From contig CABYAF010000007.1 of assembly GCA_902516925.1 (NCBI GenBank), positions 1 through 36,548 on the forward strand: DNA of 36,548 nucleotides, written 5' to 3'. Origin of the DNA: an uncultured Bacteroidota bacterium. Lineage in GTDB: Bacteria; Bacteroidota; Bacteroidia; Flavobacteriales; Flavobacteriaceae. The notes beneath the pieces were generated by a model, which was not told the DNA's origin, ran no database searches, and saw nothing but the letters and a program-made list of their open reading frames with translations. The translations under genes were made by a program, and so were the position numbers. Positions 1 through 6,657 of the stretch are shown piece by piece; within the stretch, counting starts at the first letter, position 1; each line of letters begins with the position of its first letter.

Positions 1-556
1 TCACTTAATTGTTTCTCCTCACCATACATCAAAAAAACTATTCGAATTGATTGATAATGAGATAGCTAATGTTAAAAAAGGCCTTAAAGGAGAAATTATT
101 TTTAAGTTAAATAGTTTTACCAGTTATAAATTTGTTGATAAGCTATATGAGGCCAGTAGATTAGGGGTTAATGTTAAATTATTAGTCAGAGGAATATGTT
201 GTCTTATTCCAAATAAATTGGGGCTAAGTGAGAATATTGTGGTTAAAAGTGTTGTTGATAAATATCTTGAACATTCAAGAGTTTACGTTTTTGAAAATGG
301 TGGGGATAAAAAAGTATATATATCTTCAGCTGATTTAATGACAAGAAATATTGAAAAACGAGTTGAAGTTGCATGTCCAATATACCAAGAGGATCTTAAA
401 AGTCAAGTTCTAGAAACACTAAAAATTAGTGATAATGATAATATAAAGACAAGATTAATTAATAATAAACCTCAAAATGAATTTGTTAATAATTTAGATA
501 ATAAAATAAGGTCACAATGGGAGACTTATAATTACTTTAATAATATCTTACAATAA
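1..556 (+). CDS. ppk1: Polyphosphate kinase 1, C-terminal part (5' end outside window)
   Basis: PPK1 reversibly transfers the gamma phosphate of ATP onto polyphosphate. The open frame runs from base 2, so the gene is cut by the window edge; an internal ATG at base 47 is not the real start. The visible ~184 residues match the C-terminal catalytic (PLD-like) domains: an LIVSP segment, then LVRGICCL, VVDKYLEHSRVYVF and SSADLMTRN, all strongly conserved in PPK1. From family knowledge, the His in LEHSR probably corresponds to the second conserved active-site histidine; the autophosphorylated His lies upstream, outside the window. The stop codon directly abuts the start of the exopolyphosphatase gene, so synthesis and breakdown of polyphosphate are encoded together. 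Confidence 0.93.
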   Translation, partial: HLIVSPHHTSKKLFELIDNEIANVKKGLKGEIIFKLNSFTSYKFVDKLYEASRLGVNVKLLVRGICCLIPNKLGLSENIVVKSVVDKYLEHSRVYVFENGGDKKVYISSADLMTRNIEKRVEVACPIYQEDLKSQVLETLKISDNDNIKTRLINNKPQNEFVNNLDNKIRSQWETYNYFNNILQ

Positions 557-1453
557 TTGAAAAAGATTGCTGCTATTGATATTGGATCCAATGCTGTTAG
601 AATGTTAATTTGCTATGTGATTCAATCTGGAAATCATCATATATTTCAAAAAAATTCTTACCTAAGACTGCCTTTAAGACTAGGAGAAGATTCTTTTATA
701 GATGGCAAAATCTCAAACAAAAAGATTAAAACTCTTTCTGATGCACTTATCTCATTTAAATATATAATGAGAGTCCATAAGGTTGATGAATATCAAATAT
801 ATGCTACCTCAGCTCTAAGAGAATCTAAAAACTCATTAAATGTTATTTCAGAGGTTGAAGAAAAATCTGGTTTAAAAATTAATTTAATTAGTGGTCTAAA
901 AGAAGCTAAAATTATAGCTAAAGGTAATTCATTATCTAAATTAGAATTTAATAAGGCTTATTTATATGTTGACGTTGGAGGAGGGAGTACCGAGTACTCA
1001 ATTTTAAGAAGAGGTGAAGACAAAATTTCTAAATCATTTAAAATAGGTACAGTAAAGCTTTTAAATAATACAATAGATCTCTTAACTGTAGATGAGATAG
1101 AGGATTGGATTACATCAAATATTGACCCAAATGAAAAAGTCAAGTTGTTTGCAACAGGAGGTAACATTAATAAAATACAGACAATTACAGGCACTAAAAC
1201 TGGTAAGCCAATTTCATATCTTTCTATAAAAAATCTACTTAACAACCTCCAGACATATAGTTACAAAGACAGAATGATTAAGTTTAATTTGAGCCCTGAT
1301 AGAGCTGATGTAATAGTTCCAGCATTAAAAATATTTATTTTGACTATGGAGTCAATAAGATCCAATAAAATGTTTGTTCCAAAGTTCGGGCTTGTTGATG
1401 GGATGATTAATGAGATATTTTATAAGAAAAATGGATGTAAACTAGATCCTTAA
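557..1453 (+). CDS. ppx: Exopolyphosphatase, Ppx/GppA family
   Basis: Predicted to release terminal phosphate from polyphosphate (or from pppGpp in GppA-type members). The 298-residue protein has the ASKHA-fold phosphate loops: AIDIGSNAVRM at residues 6-16, ATSALRES at 83-90 and DVGGGSTE at 139-146, then an ATGGN adenosine/phosphate motif around 200. It is the short form without the extra C-terminal domains of E. coli Ppx. The start is TTG, immediately after the ppk1 stop, and no ATG fits the conserved N-terminus. Its last 12 bases overlap the convergent dnaX tau extension. The usual ISGxEEA motif reads ISGLKEA (112-118), one acidic residue replaced by Lys. Polyphosphate is the likelier substrate because of the ppk1 linkage; GppA activity cannot be excluded. 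Confidence 0.9.
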   Translation: MKKIAAIDIGSNAVRMLICYVIQSGNHHIFQKNSYLRLPLRLGEDSFIDGKISNKKIKTLSDALISFKYIMRVHKVDEYQIYATSALRESKNSLNVISEVEEKSGLKINLISGLKEAKIIAKGNSLSKLEFNKAYLYVDVGGGSTEYSILRRGEDKISKSFKIGTVKLLNNTIDLLTVDEIEDWITSNIDPNEKVKLFATGGNINKIQTITGTKTGKPISYLSIKNLLNNLQTYSYKDRMIKFNLSPDRADVIVPALKIFILTMESIRSNKMFVPKFGLVDGMINEIFYKKNGCKLDP

Positions 1454-2002
1454 CTTAAACTCATCAATTAAAGAGCTTATAATATTGTTACTATCTTGAA
1501 TAATTTTAAGCTTTTCTTTACTATCTAAGAATGTCTTTTTATCTGTTTCCTTAGATAATCTAACATCAATATCTAAAGAATAATTATTAAGTTCTTTTGA
1601 TATAAATGTTTTTATTTTGACCTTATATTCTGTCATTTCTTTGAAATTCATTTTATTAATTGTGTCGATAATAATCATATTATTTTTAATAGATGGTTTA
1701 TTCATATTTAACAATGAGAGGATATTGCTATTACCTTTATCTCTTTCAGAATTACAGAACTTTTCCCACGCTATTTGAAAATCATTCTCAGTAAAATCAT
1801 CATTTGGAAGCTCTAAATCTGTATCATTAGTTTGTGCTTCAACAGACTTTTTGAAGGATAGGCTTGCTATTGATAAAGATGAAATATCTTTCTGTATAGG
1901 TTGGCTAAATAGCTTATCAGAATCTTTAGATTCAATAACATCAGCTTCAGGTATTATATCTTGAATGTTATTTATTAACTCAGTAGTCTTAATTAAAGAC
2001 TT
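1442..2002 (-). CDS. dnaX: DnaX tau-specific C-terminal extension, read in the -1 frame after the A10 run
   Basis: Reading the minus strand with one A re-read in the A10 run continues without a stop from dnaX to a TAG at 1442-1444, for a combined tau-like protein of 536 residues. The extension begins KSLIKTTELINN, then has an acidic linker, then a segment around FQIAWEKFCNSE and an alpha/beta tail ending DEFKLRI. A Trp-x-x-Phe helix and such a tail are typical of the DnaX C-terminus in this phylum, which in other bacteria binds polymerase alpha and DnaB helicase. It has no plausible independent start (only a TTG at 1714 inside the domain), so it is part of dnaX. Either programmed slippage makes both forms, or the homopolymer was miscounted and the gene is simply full length. 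Its end overlaps ppx by 12 bases. Confidence 0.85.
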   Translation of the reverse strand, partial: KSLIKTTELINNIQDIIPEADVIESKDSDKLFSQPIQKDISSLSIASLSFKKSVEAQTNDTDLELPNDDFTENDFQIAWEKFCNSERDKGNSNILSLLNMNKPSIKNNMIIIDTINKMNFKEMTEYKVKIKTFISKELNNYSLDIDVRLSKETDKKTFLDSKEKLKIIQDSNNIISSLIDEFKLRI

Positions 2003-2010
2003 TTTTTTTT
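1985..2010 (-). promoter_or_regulatory. Candidate dnaX slippage site: A10 run with adjacent 6-bp hairpin
   Basis: On the minus strand, ten A residues (2010 to 2001) are read as AAA AAA AAA A, followed by GT CTT TAA. A six-base dyad AGTCTT/AAGACT (1996-2001 with 1985-1990, loop of five) starts at the last A and contains the zero-frame stop in its loop. A -1 shift on A AAA AAA gives a further Lys and opens the tau frame. This resembles dnaX slippage sites of E. coli (ribosomal) and Thermus (transcriptional, A9). On the plus strand the same bases are a weak hairpin followed by T10, which could act as an intrinsic terminator for transcripts from the ppk1-ppx side. Confidence 0.6.
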
Positions 2011-3051
2011 AATGCTATCTAAAGATGCTAATTTCATTAAACATAGTTCAAGATGTATTCTTTTGTCATTAACTTTTTGATAATTGATTAAAGTATCATT
2101 AATAATCTCTATCATTGAGATTAGATTGTTATTTGATATATCTTTCGAATGGTCAAAATATCTTTTACTTAACTTGTTTTTGTAATCTGAAAGTTTATCA
2201 GATGAATTAAGACTATGGATAAGTATCTCTCTTAAATGCTTAGATAGTCCATTCAGAAAATTTATATCATCAAAACCTTTTATATATAACTCATTGTATA
2301 GATTAAGAATTCCTGGAATATCTTTTTTATTAATAAATTCAGATATCTTGAAATATGTATTAAAGTCTAGAACATTTAGGTTTGATGTAACTTCACTAAC
2401 AGTAAGATTTGAATCAGTGAAACTTACTAATCTGTCAAAGATTGATAAAGAATCCCTAATTGATCCATCAGATCTTTCAGCAATTAATGAGAGACAACCA
2501 TCTTCATATTTAACCTTTTTATCTTTACATATTTTTGATAATAGTTTTATAATAGATTCATTATCAACTTTTTTAAAATCATAGATCTGACATCTTGATA
2601 AAATTGTAGGTAAAATTTTATTTTTTTCTGTAGTTGCAAGAATAAAAACAACATGTTCAGGTGGTTCTTCTAAAGATTTGAGAAATGCATTAAATGCTTG
2701 ATTAGACAGCATATGAACCTCGTCTATTATATATACCTTATATCTTCCAGTCTGAGGAGGGATCCTAATTTGATCGGTTATATTTCTTATATCTTCTACT
2801 GAATTATTTGAAGCAGCATCTAATTCAAAAATATTAAACTCAAAGTCATCTTCTAAATCGTTTATTGTCTTTGCAAGAATTCTAGCACATGATGTTTTAC
2901 CAACTCCTCTTGGTCCACAAAAAAGTAAAGCTTGGGGGATATTATCATTCTTTATTGCATTATTTAATGTCTTCACAATAGCATCTTGACCAATCATATC
3001 ATTAAAGTTTTTAGGCCTATATTCTGAAGCAGATGAAATTGAATTTATCAT
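1993..3051 (-). CDS. dnaX: DNA polymerase III clamp loader subunit DnaX, zero-frame (gamma-like) product
   Basis: AAA+ ATPase of the clamp loader that places the sliding clamp on DNA. The 352-residue zero-frame product carries Walker A GPRGVGKTSC (about 46-55), ELDAASNN, Walker B IIDEVHML, sensor 1 and Arg-finger segment ATTEKNKI...LSRC, and sensor 2 SDGSIRD, followed by the oligomerisation domain. The zinc-binding Cys cluster normally between Walker A and ELDAASNN is absent, replaced by a short acidic stretch; I recall this in other Flavobacteriia DnaX. The frame ends two codons after a run of ten A residues (I-K-K-K-S-L-stop). Continuing one base back gives a much longer protein (next entry). 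A TAnnTTTG element lies just upstream of the ATG. Confidence 0.93.
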   Translation of the reverse strand: MINSISSASEYRPKNFNDMIGQDAIVKTLNNAIKNDNIPQALLFCGPRGVGKTSCARILAKTINDLEDDFEFNIFELDAASNNSVEDIRNITDQIRIPPQTGRYKVYIIDEVHMLSNQAFNAFLKSLEEPPEHVVFILATTEKNKILPTILSRCQIYDFKKVDNESIIKLLSKICKDKKVKYEDGCLSLIAERSDGSIRDSLSIFDRLVSFTDSNLTVSEVTSNLNVLDFNTYFKISEFINKKDIPGILNLYNELYIKGFDDINFLNGLSKHLREILIHSLNSSDKLSDYKNKLSKRYFDHSKDISNNNLISMIEIINDTLINYQKVNDKRIHLELCLMKLASLDSIKKKSL

Positions 3052-3056
3052 TTAAA

Positions 3057-3064
3057 CAAATATA
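3057..3064 (-). promoter_or_regulatory. dnaX promoter, -7 box TATATTTG with -33 TTG
   Basis: Read on the minus strand, TATATTTG fits the Bacteroidota -7 consensus TAnnTTTG. A TTG (3087-3089 on the plus strand as CAA) lies 22 bases upstream, fitting the -33 element. The box is five bases from the dnaX ATG, so the leader is extremely short or absent. Confidence 0.5.
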
Positions 3065-3126
3065 AAGATTGAGAAAATTTAATCATCAATTGACATATTT
3101 TTTTTAATAAAATTATCAACAAATCT

Positions 3127-3134
3127 TATATTTG
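3127..3134 (+). promoter_or_regulatory. rnpB promoter, -7 box TATATTTG
   Basis: TATATTTG matches TAnnTTTG and ends four bases before the deduced 5' end of RNase P RNA, which is the spacing expected for a -7 box. No TTG is present at the usual upstream distance; the nearest (3090-3092) is too far, so the -33 element is weak or absent. Confidence 0.55.
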
Positions 3135-3138
3135 CCAT

Positions 3139-3420
3139 GCAAGCCTTCTTATCGCTGATTATTCAGAGGAAAGTCCGGACACCAAAGAGCAATGTAGCGG
3201 GTAACACCCGTCATCTATAATGGATAGGAATAGTGCAACAGAAAGTATGTACAGGTAATGCTGTAGTGGAATCTTGTAAACTCTGCATGGTGAAACGCCA
3301 AGTATATCTACACTTTAAAACTGCTCGTTTTATGTAGAAGGGTAGGCGGTATGAATGTAATAGTAATATTACATCTAGATAAATGATAAGACTAGACAGA
3401 ATCCGGCTTATAGGCTTGCT
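3139..3420 (+). ncRNA. rnpB: RNase P RNA (M1 RNA, bacterial class A)
   Basis: Catalytic RNA that trims the 5' leaders of tRNA precursors. The universally conserved 5' core GAGGAAAGTCCGGAC is at 3166-3180 and the matching 3' core ACAGAATCCGGCTTATAGG at about 3396-3414; together they form P4 and its flanks. The ends pair: GCAAGCC at 3139-3145 with GGCTTGC at 3413-3419 forms P1. The run of T residues at 3420-3426 right after P1 looks like the transcription end. The length of about 282 bases is short for class A. The final 13 bases overlap the convergent 3' end of rsmD, so the P1 strand also encodes the last residues of RsmD. Confidence 0.95.
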
Positions 3421-3953
3421 TTTTTTATAAAGCTTAAAATAGAACTTCCATATCTTCTTTCATCAATAGTGTTATTTTTTTCTAATAAAGAAATATTTGA
3501 GCTATGTTCAATAATTATTTCCCCATTTTCAAATAGAAGATCTCTTTGCTCAATAATATTTATCAAATCAAGGTATTGATCCATTAAGAAATTATAAGGC
3601 GGATCCAAAAAAATAATATCAAAATTTTCGTTAGTATTTAATAAAAAGTCCTTAGAATTATTTTTCCTAGTAACAATATCAAATCCATGTTTTGTTGCGG
3701 TATCTCTAATAAACTTTATACACTTAAAGTTATTATCGACTGAAAATATTTTTTTGCATCCTCTTGAAGAAAATTCATATGATATATTTCCTGTGCCTGC
3801 AAATAAGTCTAAAACTTTTAACTTTTCAATCTTAAACTTATTTGATAATATATTAAACAGAGATTCTTTTACTTTGTCAGTAGTGGGCCTACTTGGAAGA
3901 TCTTTTGGAGCCCTAATTAATATACTCTTTTTAGTCCCTGATATTATCCGCAT
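3408..3953 (-). CDS. rsmD: 16S rRNA (guanine966-N2)-methyltransferase RsmD
   Basis: Methylates G966 of 16S rRNA using S-adenosylmethionine. The 181-residue protein begins MRIISG, with the RsmD motif RPTTDKVKESLFN (22-34), the SAM-binding loop LDLFAGTGN (48-56) and the catalytic DPPY (117-120) of N6/N2-aminomethyltransferases. Length is normal for the family. Its start overlaps the end of the upstream DUF3822 gene by 23 bases, so the two are probably translationally coupled. Its last codons (K-K-A-S-L) are antisense to the T-tract and P1 helix of rnpB. Confidence 0.92.
   Translation of the reverse strand: MRIISGTKKSILIRAPKDLPSRPTTDKVKESLFNILSNKFKIEKLKVLDLFAGTGNISYEFSSRGCKKIFSVDNNFKCIKFIRDTATKHGFDIVTRKNNSKDFLLNTNENFDIIFLDPPYNFLMDQYLDLINIIEQRDLLFENGEIIIEHSSNISLLEKNNTIDERRYGSSILSFIKKASL
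3413..3426 (+). terminator. rnpB 3' end, P1 strand plus T7
   Basis: The 3' strand of helix P1 is followed directly by seven T residues (3420-3426). P1 plus the U-tract could act as an intrinsic terminator. It lies inside the rsmD coding region on the other strand. Confidence 0.4.
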
Positions 3954-4680
3954 TTATTACTGAAAAAAATTTTTCTTCAAAATTGAGTATAGAATGAGTA
4001 TCATCTTCAATAAATTCAATACTTGAATATTTAGATGCTAGATTATAATATTTATCAAAGATTTCATGTCTACCTATAAATATAATTTTATCTTTTTTAA
4101 TTGATCTTTGGAAGTTTTTCAGAACAAAGAAGGTGTAATACAAGAATTCATTTTCATCAACTATTTCAAAGGTGTTAAAAAATACAAACTCATTTTTATT
4201 AAATATTATTATTTCAAAAGATTCACTACTTATTTTTATAAAAAATGATAATCCATCAGAGTTATCAATGACACCATCTAAATAATTATATAACTGAGTA
4301 AAATGATTTACATGAGTAGTGTTTTGTTTATCTAAACTCAAAGTATTTGATAAGTCTTTATTTTTTGAATAGACAACAGCAATTTTTTGATCAGTAGATA
4401 TATCCTCTTCAAGATTATTAACAAAGTCTGTATTAGTCTCTAAATACTTTGCCTTCATATCTTTATCGTAAAATTTAACTGGAATTATTGATGGGGCTGA
4501 ATTATAATGAACTATCTCTAATGATTTTAAAGATGAATTGTCTAATATATCTGAAATTTTAGACAACTTGACTTTATCAATGTATGTAGATGTGATGCCC
4601 TCATTTAAAAAGTTTAAATGAAAGAATGATTTAAATTGATAAATAGATGCTTTACTAATCTTAATCTTTGTTTTTAGCAT
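3931..4680 (-). CDS. DUF3822 family protein (actin-like fold family)
   Basis: A protein of about 249 residues that reads as DUF3822, a Bacteroidota family usually next to rsmD. Visible features are an N-terminal beta-rich half, a segment KIAVVYSKNK, a central LSFFIKISSESFEIIIF and the helix-rich ENEFLYYTFFVLKNFQ typical of the family; there is no signal peptide or membrane segment. From memory, a Bacteroides homologue structure has an actin-like ATPase fold, but the protein's function is unknown. The ATG at 4680 is preferred over the TTG one codon upstream. It overlaps the upstream pilin-like gene by 20 bases and rsmD by 23, so all three are likely one transcript. Confidence 0.75.
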   Translation of the reverse strand: MLKTKIKISKASIYQFKSFFHLNFLNEGITSTYIDKVKLSKISDILDNSSLKSLEIVHYNSAPSIIPVKFYDKDMKAKYLETNTDFVNNLEEDISTDQKIAVVYSKNKDLSNTLSLDKQNTTHVNHFTQLYNYLDGVIDNSDGLSFFIKISSESFEIIIFNKNEFVFFNTFEIVDENEFLYYTFFVLKNFQRSIKKDKIIFIGRHEIFDKYYNLASKYSSIEFIEDDTHSILNFEEKFFSVINADNIRD

Positions 4681-5317
4681 CAAAAATTGTAGGCCAATTT
4701 CCGCTTGTGCTCACATCACTCATTGATCCTAAAATAATTTCAGGTCCATTTACTCCATCTACAGATACGACCTTGTTTTCTTGATCAAGTAGATCTTTAT
4801 TTTGGTCAAATAAAACAATATCTTTTTTGACCTTAACTTCAAAAACAGGAACTTGGTATCCATTCTTATCAATTATATCAGCTTTTATTGAAAACTCTGA
4901 GTCAGTCCCGTCAACTGGAACCTTAGCCATCATTTTGTAGGATTCATTATCTCCGAATAAAGAGTCTTTAACTGAGACAAATCCTAATGTATCAACAATC
5001 TCTACTTCTTTTAACATATCAATCCTGTATGTTCTATTATACTCTAGATAGGATGAGTCCCTTTTCTCAATTACTGTAAAAATACCATTATCAATAAAAC
5101 TAACTAAACTGTCAAAATTATTTGCGTAAAACCCATTGACATCTTTATGGGCAATTTGAGCAGTCCTAATATCTTTTAGTCTGTCAATTACTTGAGTATA
5201 TCTATCGTTTTTTACTTGATTAAATTTTATTGGTCCATTAATAGAACTGTATATTTGTGAGGCGAAAAATATTGATAGAGCCCATAAAAATAATTCTAAT
5301 GCACGTTTTCTATTCAT
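4661..5317 (-). CDS. Membrane-anchored pilin-like protein, function unknown
   Basis: A 218-residue protein with a short basic N-terminus (MNRKR), one hydrophobic segment at about 8-25, then an amphipathic helix with KDIRTAQIAHKD...GFYANNFDSL (about 47-70). This resembles the alpha-1 region of type IV pilins and pseudopilins (single N-terminal helix, then an AQxAY...GxY pattern), although no prepilin peptidase site is obvious. The rest looks beta-rich and ends NWPTIFDAKNKD. Similar proteins are conserved in Flavobacteriia as unnamed hypotheticals. It is the first gene of a run with DUF3822 and rsmD and has a good TAnnTTTG promoter. It faces the periplasm if the membrane segment is an uncleaved anchor. 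Confidence 0.6.
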   Translation of the reverse strand: MNRKRALELFLWALSIFFASQIYSSINGPIKFNQVKNDRYTQVIDRLKDIRTAQIAHKDVNGFYANNFDSLVSFIDNGIFTVIEKRDSSYLEYNRTYRIDMLKEVEIVDTLGFVSVKDSLFGDNESYKMMAKVPVDGTDSEFSIKADIIDKNGYQVPVFEVKVKKDIVLFDQNKDLLDQENKVVSVDGVNGPEIILGSMSDVSTSGNWPTIFDAKNKD

Positions 5318-5340
5318 CTTTGGTATTATTTTGATTTAAA

Positions 5341-5373
5341 CAAATCTACAATTTTTTTTTTTTCGTTAAACAA
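5341..5373 (-). promoter_or_regulatory. Promoter of the pilin-like/DUF3822/rsmD run, with T12 in the spacer
   Basis: On the minus strand TAGATTTG (5341-5348) is a -7 box and TTG (5371-5373) a -33 element, separated by 22 bases. The spacer contains twelve consecutive T on the plus strand (5352-5363), so its length, and promoter strength, could vary by strand slippage. The gene start is 23 bases downstream of the box. Confidence 0.5.
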
Positions 5374-5408
5374 TATATAAATGAATTATATTAGAAAAAT
5401 ATTTATAA

Positions 5409-6131
5409 ATGAAAACTATAGCCTTAATCCCTGCAAGACTAGAGTCTAAAAGGTTTCCTAATAAATTAATTCAGGAAATAAATGGAGTACCTATTATCCT
5501 TAAGACATATAATGCTGCAATAGATACTGATCTTTTTGATGAGGTATATGTGGTAAGTGGAAATGATGAAATACTTAAAATGATTCAATCAGCTGGGGGT
5601 AAGACATTTAAATCTATTAATAATCATCAATCAGGTACAGATAGAATTGCTGAGGCGGCTATTGATATAGACTGTAATATTATTGTTAACCTTCAGGGTG
5701 ATGAACCATTTATCAATAAAATTGCATTGGTAGAACTAATTAAATCCTTTGATGATCCAAAAGTCAAAATGGCTTCACTTATGACAAAATTTAAATCCTT
5801 CAATGAGATAAATAATCCAAATAATGTAAAAGTAATAATCGATAATCATTCTGATGCGCTGTGTTTTTCAAGATTACCCATTCCATATGGATCAAAAAAA
5901 ATTAATGATTATAATCGTCATGTTGGTGTTTATGCATTTTTAAAGAATGCTTTAATTGAATTCTCTAGAATGGAAAGGTCAAACCTTGAAATTATTGAAA
6001 ATCTTGAAGGTCTAAGAATAATTGAAAACTCCAAAAAAATTAGAATGATAAACACAAACTTTCATGGAATATCTATAGACACTCCAGAAGATCTTTTAGA
6101 GGCGGAAAAATATTTGTCATCAGATGATTAA
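5409..6131 (+). CDS. kdsB: 3-deoxy-manno-octulosonate cytidylyltransferase (CMP-Kdo synthetase)
   Basis: Activates Kdo with CTP for lipopolysaccharide core synthesis in the cytoplasm. The 240-residue protein begins with the nucleotide-binding signature IALIPARLESKRFPNK (4-19) and has NLQGDEPFI (94-102), where the Asp coordinates Mg2+, plus the C-terminal IDTPEDLLEAEKYL. Length is typical. It is divergent from the pilin-like gene; no TAnnTTTG box is obvious in its own upstream region, which is an AT-rich stretch. The last eight bases overlap the acyltransferase start, so the two are likely co-translated. Confidence 0.94.
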   Translation: MKTIALIPARLESKRFPNKLIQEINGVPIILKTYNAAIDTDLFDEVYVVSGNDEILKMIQSAGGKTFKSINNHQSGTDRIAEAAIDIDCNIIVNLQGDEPFINKIALVELIKSFDDPKVKMASLMTKFKSFNEINNPNNVKVIIDNHSDALCFSRLPIPYGSKKINDYNRHVGVYAFLKNALIEFSRMERSNLEIIENLEGLRIIENSKKIRMINTNFHGISIDTPEDLLEAEKYLSSDD

Positions 6132-6657
6132 AGTTTTATCAAAATTTATTTTTAAAAAAATAATTTGTTGGAAGGTAATAGGTTCTCTTCCCTTAAATGA
6201 AAAATATGTCATTGCTGTAGTCCCACATTCAAGTTATTTTGATTTAGTCATTGCAGTTCTAATAAGAACATATTCAGGTTTGAAAATAAAGTTCATTGGT
6301 AAAAAAGAGCTATTCAACCCAATTACATCTTTCTTCTTTACATTTCTTGGAGGAATTCCTGTAGATAGAGGTAAAAACACAAATATTGTTGATGAAGTTG
6401 TTAGCTTATTTGATCTAAACGAAATTGAAATACTAGCAATAGCACCAGAAGGCACAAGAAAAGAAGTTAAAAAGTGGAAATCGGGGTTCTATTATATTGC
6501 ATTAAATGCAAATCTACCTATTTTGATGGTGTCATTTGATTATACGAAGAAAGAGGTTGTAATCCATAATAAATTTTCACCCACAGGAGATATAAATAAA
6601 GATTTTATTGAGCTTGAAAAAAAAGTTAGTGATGTTGTTTCAAGAAATAGACTTTAA
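6124..6657 (+). CDS. Lysophospholipid acyltransferase (PlsC-like)
   Basis: Probable 1-acyl-glycerol-3-phosphate or related acyltransferase working at the inner membrane. The 177-residue protein has the HX4D catalytic motif HSSYFD (35-40), the second block GGIPVDRGK (76-84) and the phosphate-binding EGTR (109-112), then a PILMVSFDY strand. It is shorter than canonical PlsC (about 240), lacking most of the N-terminal membrane region, as is common for the small acyltransferases of this phylum. The ATG lies within the kdsB stop region (8-base overlap), suggesting an envelope lipid role. It converges on yebC with a 4-base overlap. The exact acyl acceptor cannot be told. Confidence 0.85.
   Translation: MIKVLSKFIFKKIICWKVIGSLPLNEKYVIAVVPHSSYFDLVIAVLIRTYSGLKIKFIGKKELFNPITSFFFTFLGGIPVDRGKNTNIVDEVVSLFDLNEIEILAIAPEGTRKEVKKWKSGFYYIALNANLPILMVSFDYTKKEVVIHNKFSPTGDINKDFIELEKKVSDVVSRNRL

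Noticed and set aside
1442-1714. Independent 90-residue gene on the minus strand
   Set aside because: It begins with TTG inside a continuous frame that joins dnaX through the A10 run and has no promoter; it is the DnaX C-terminus.
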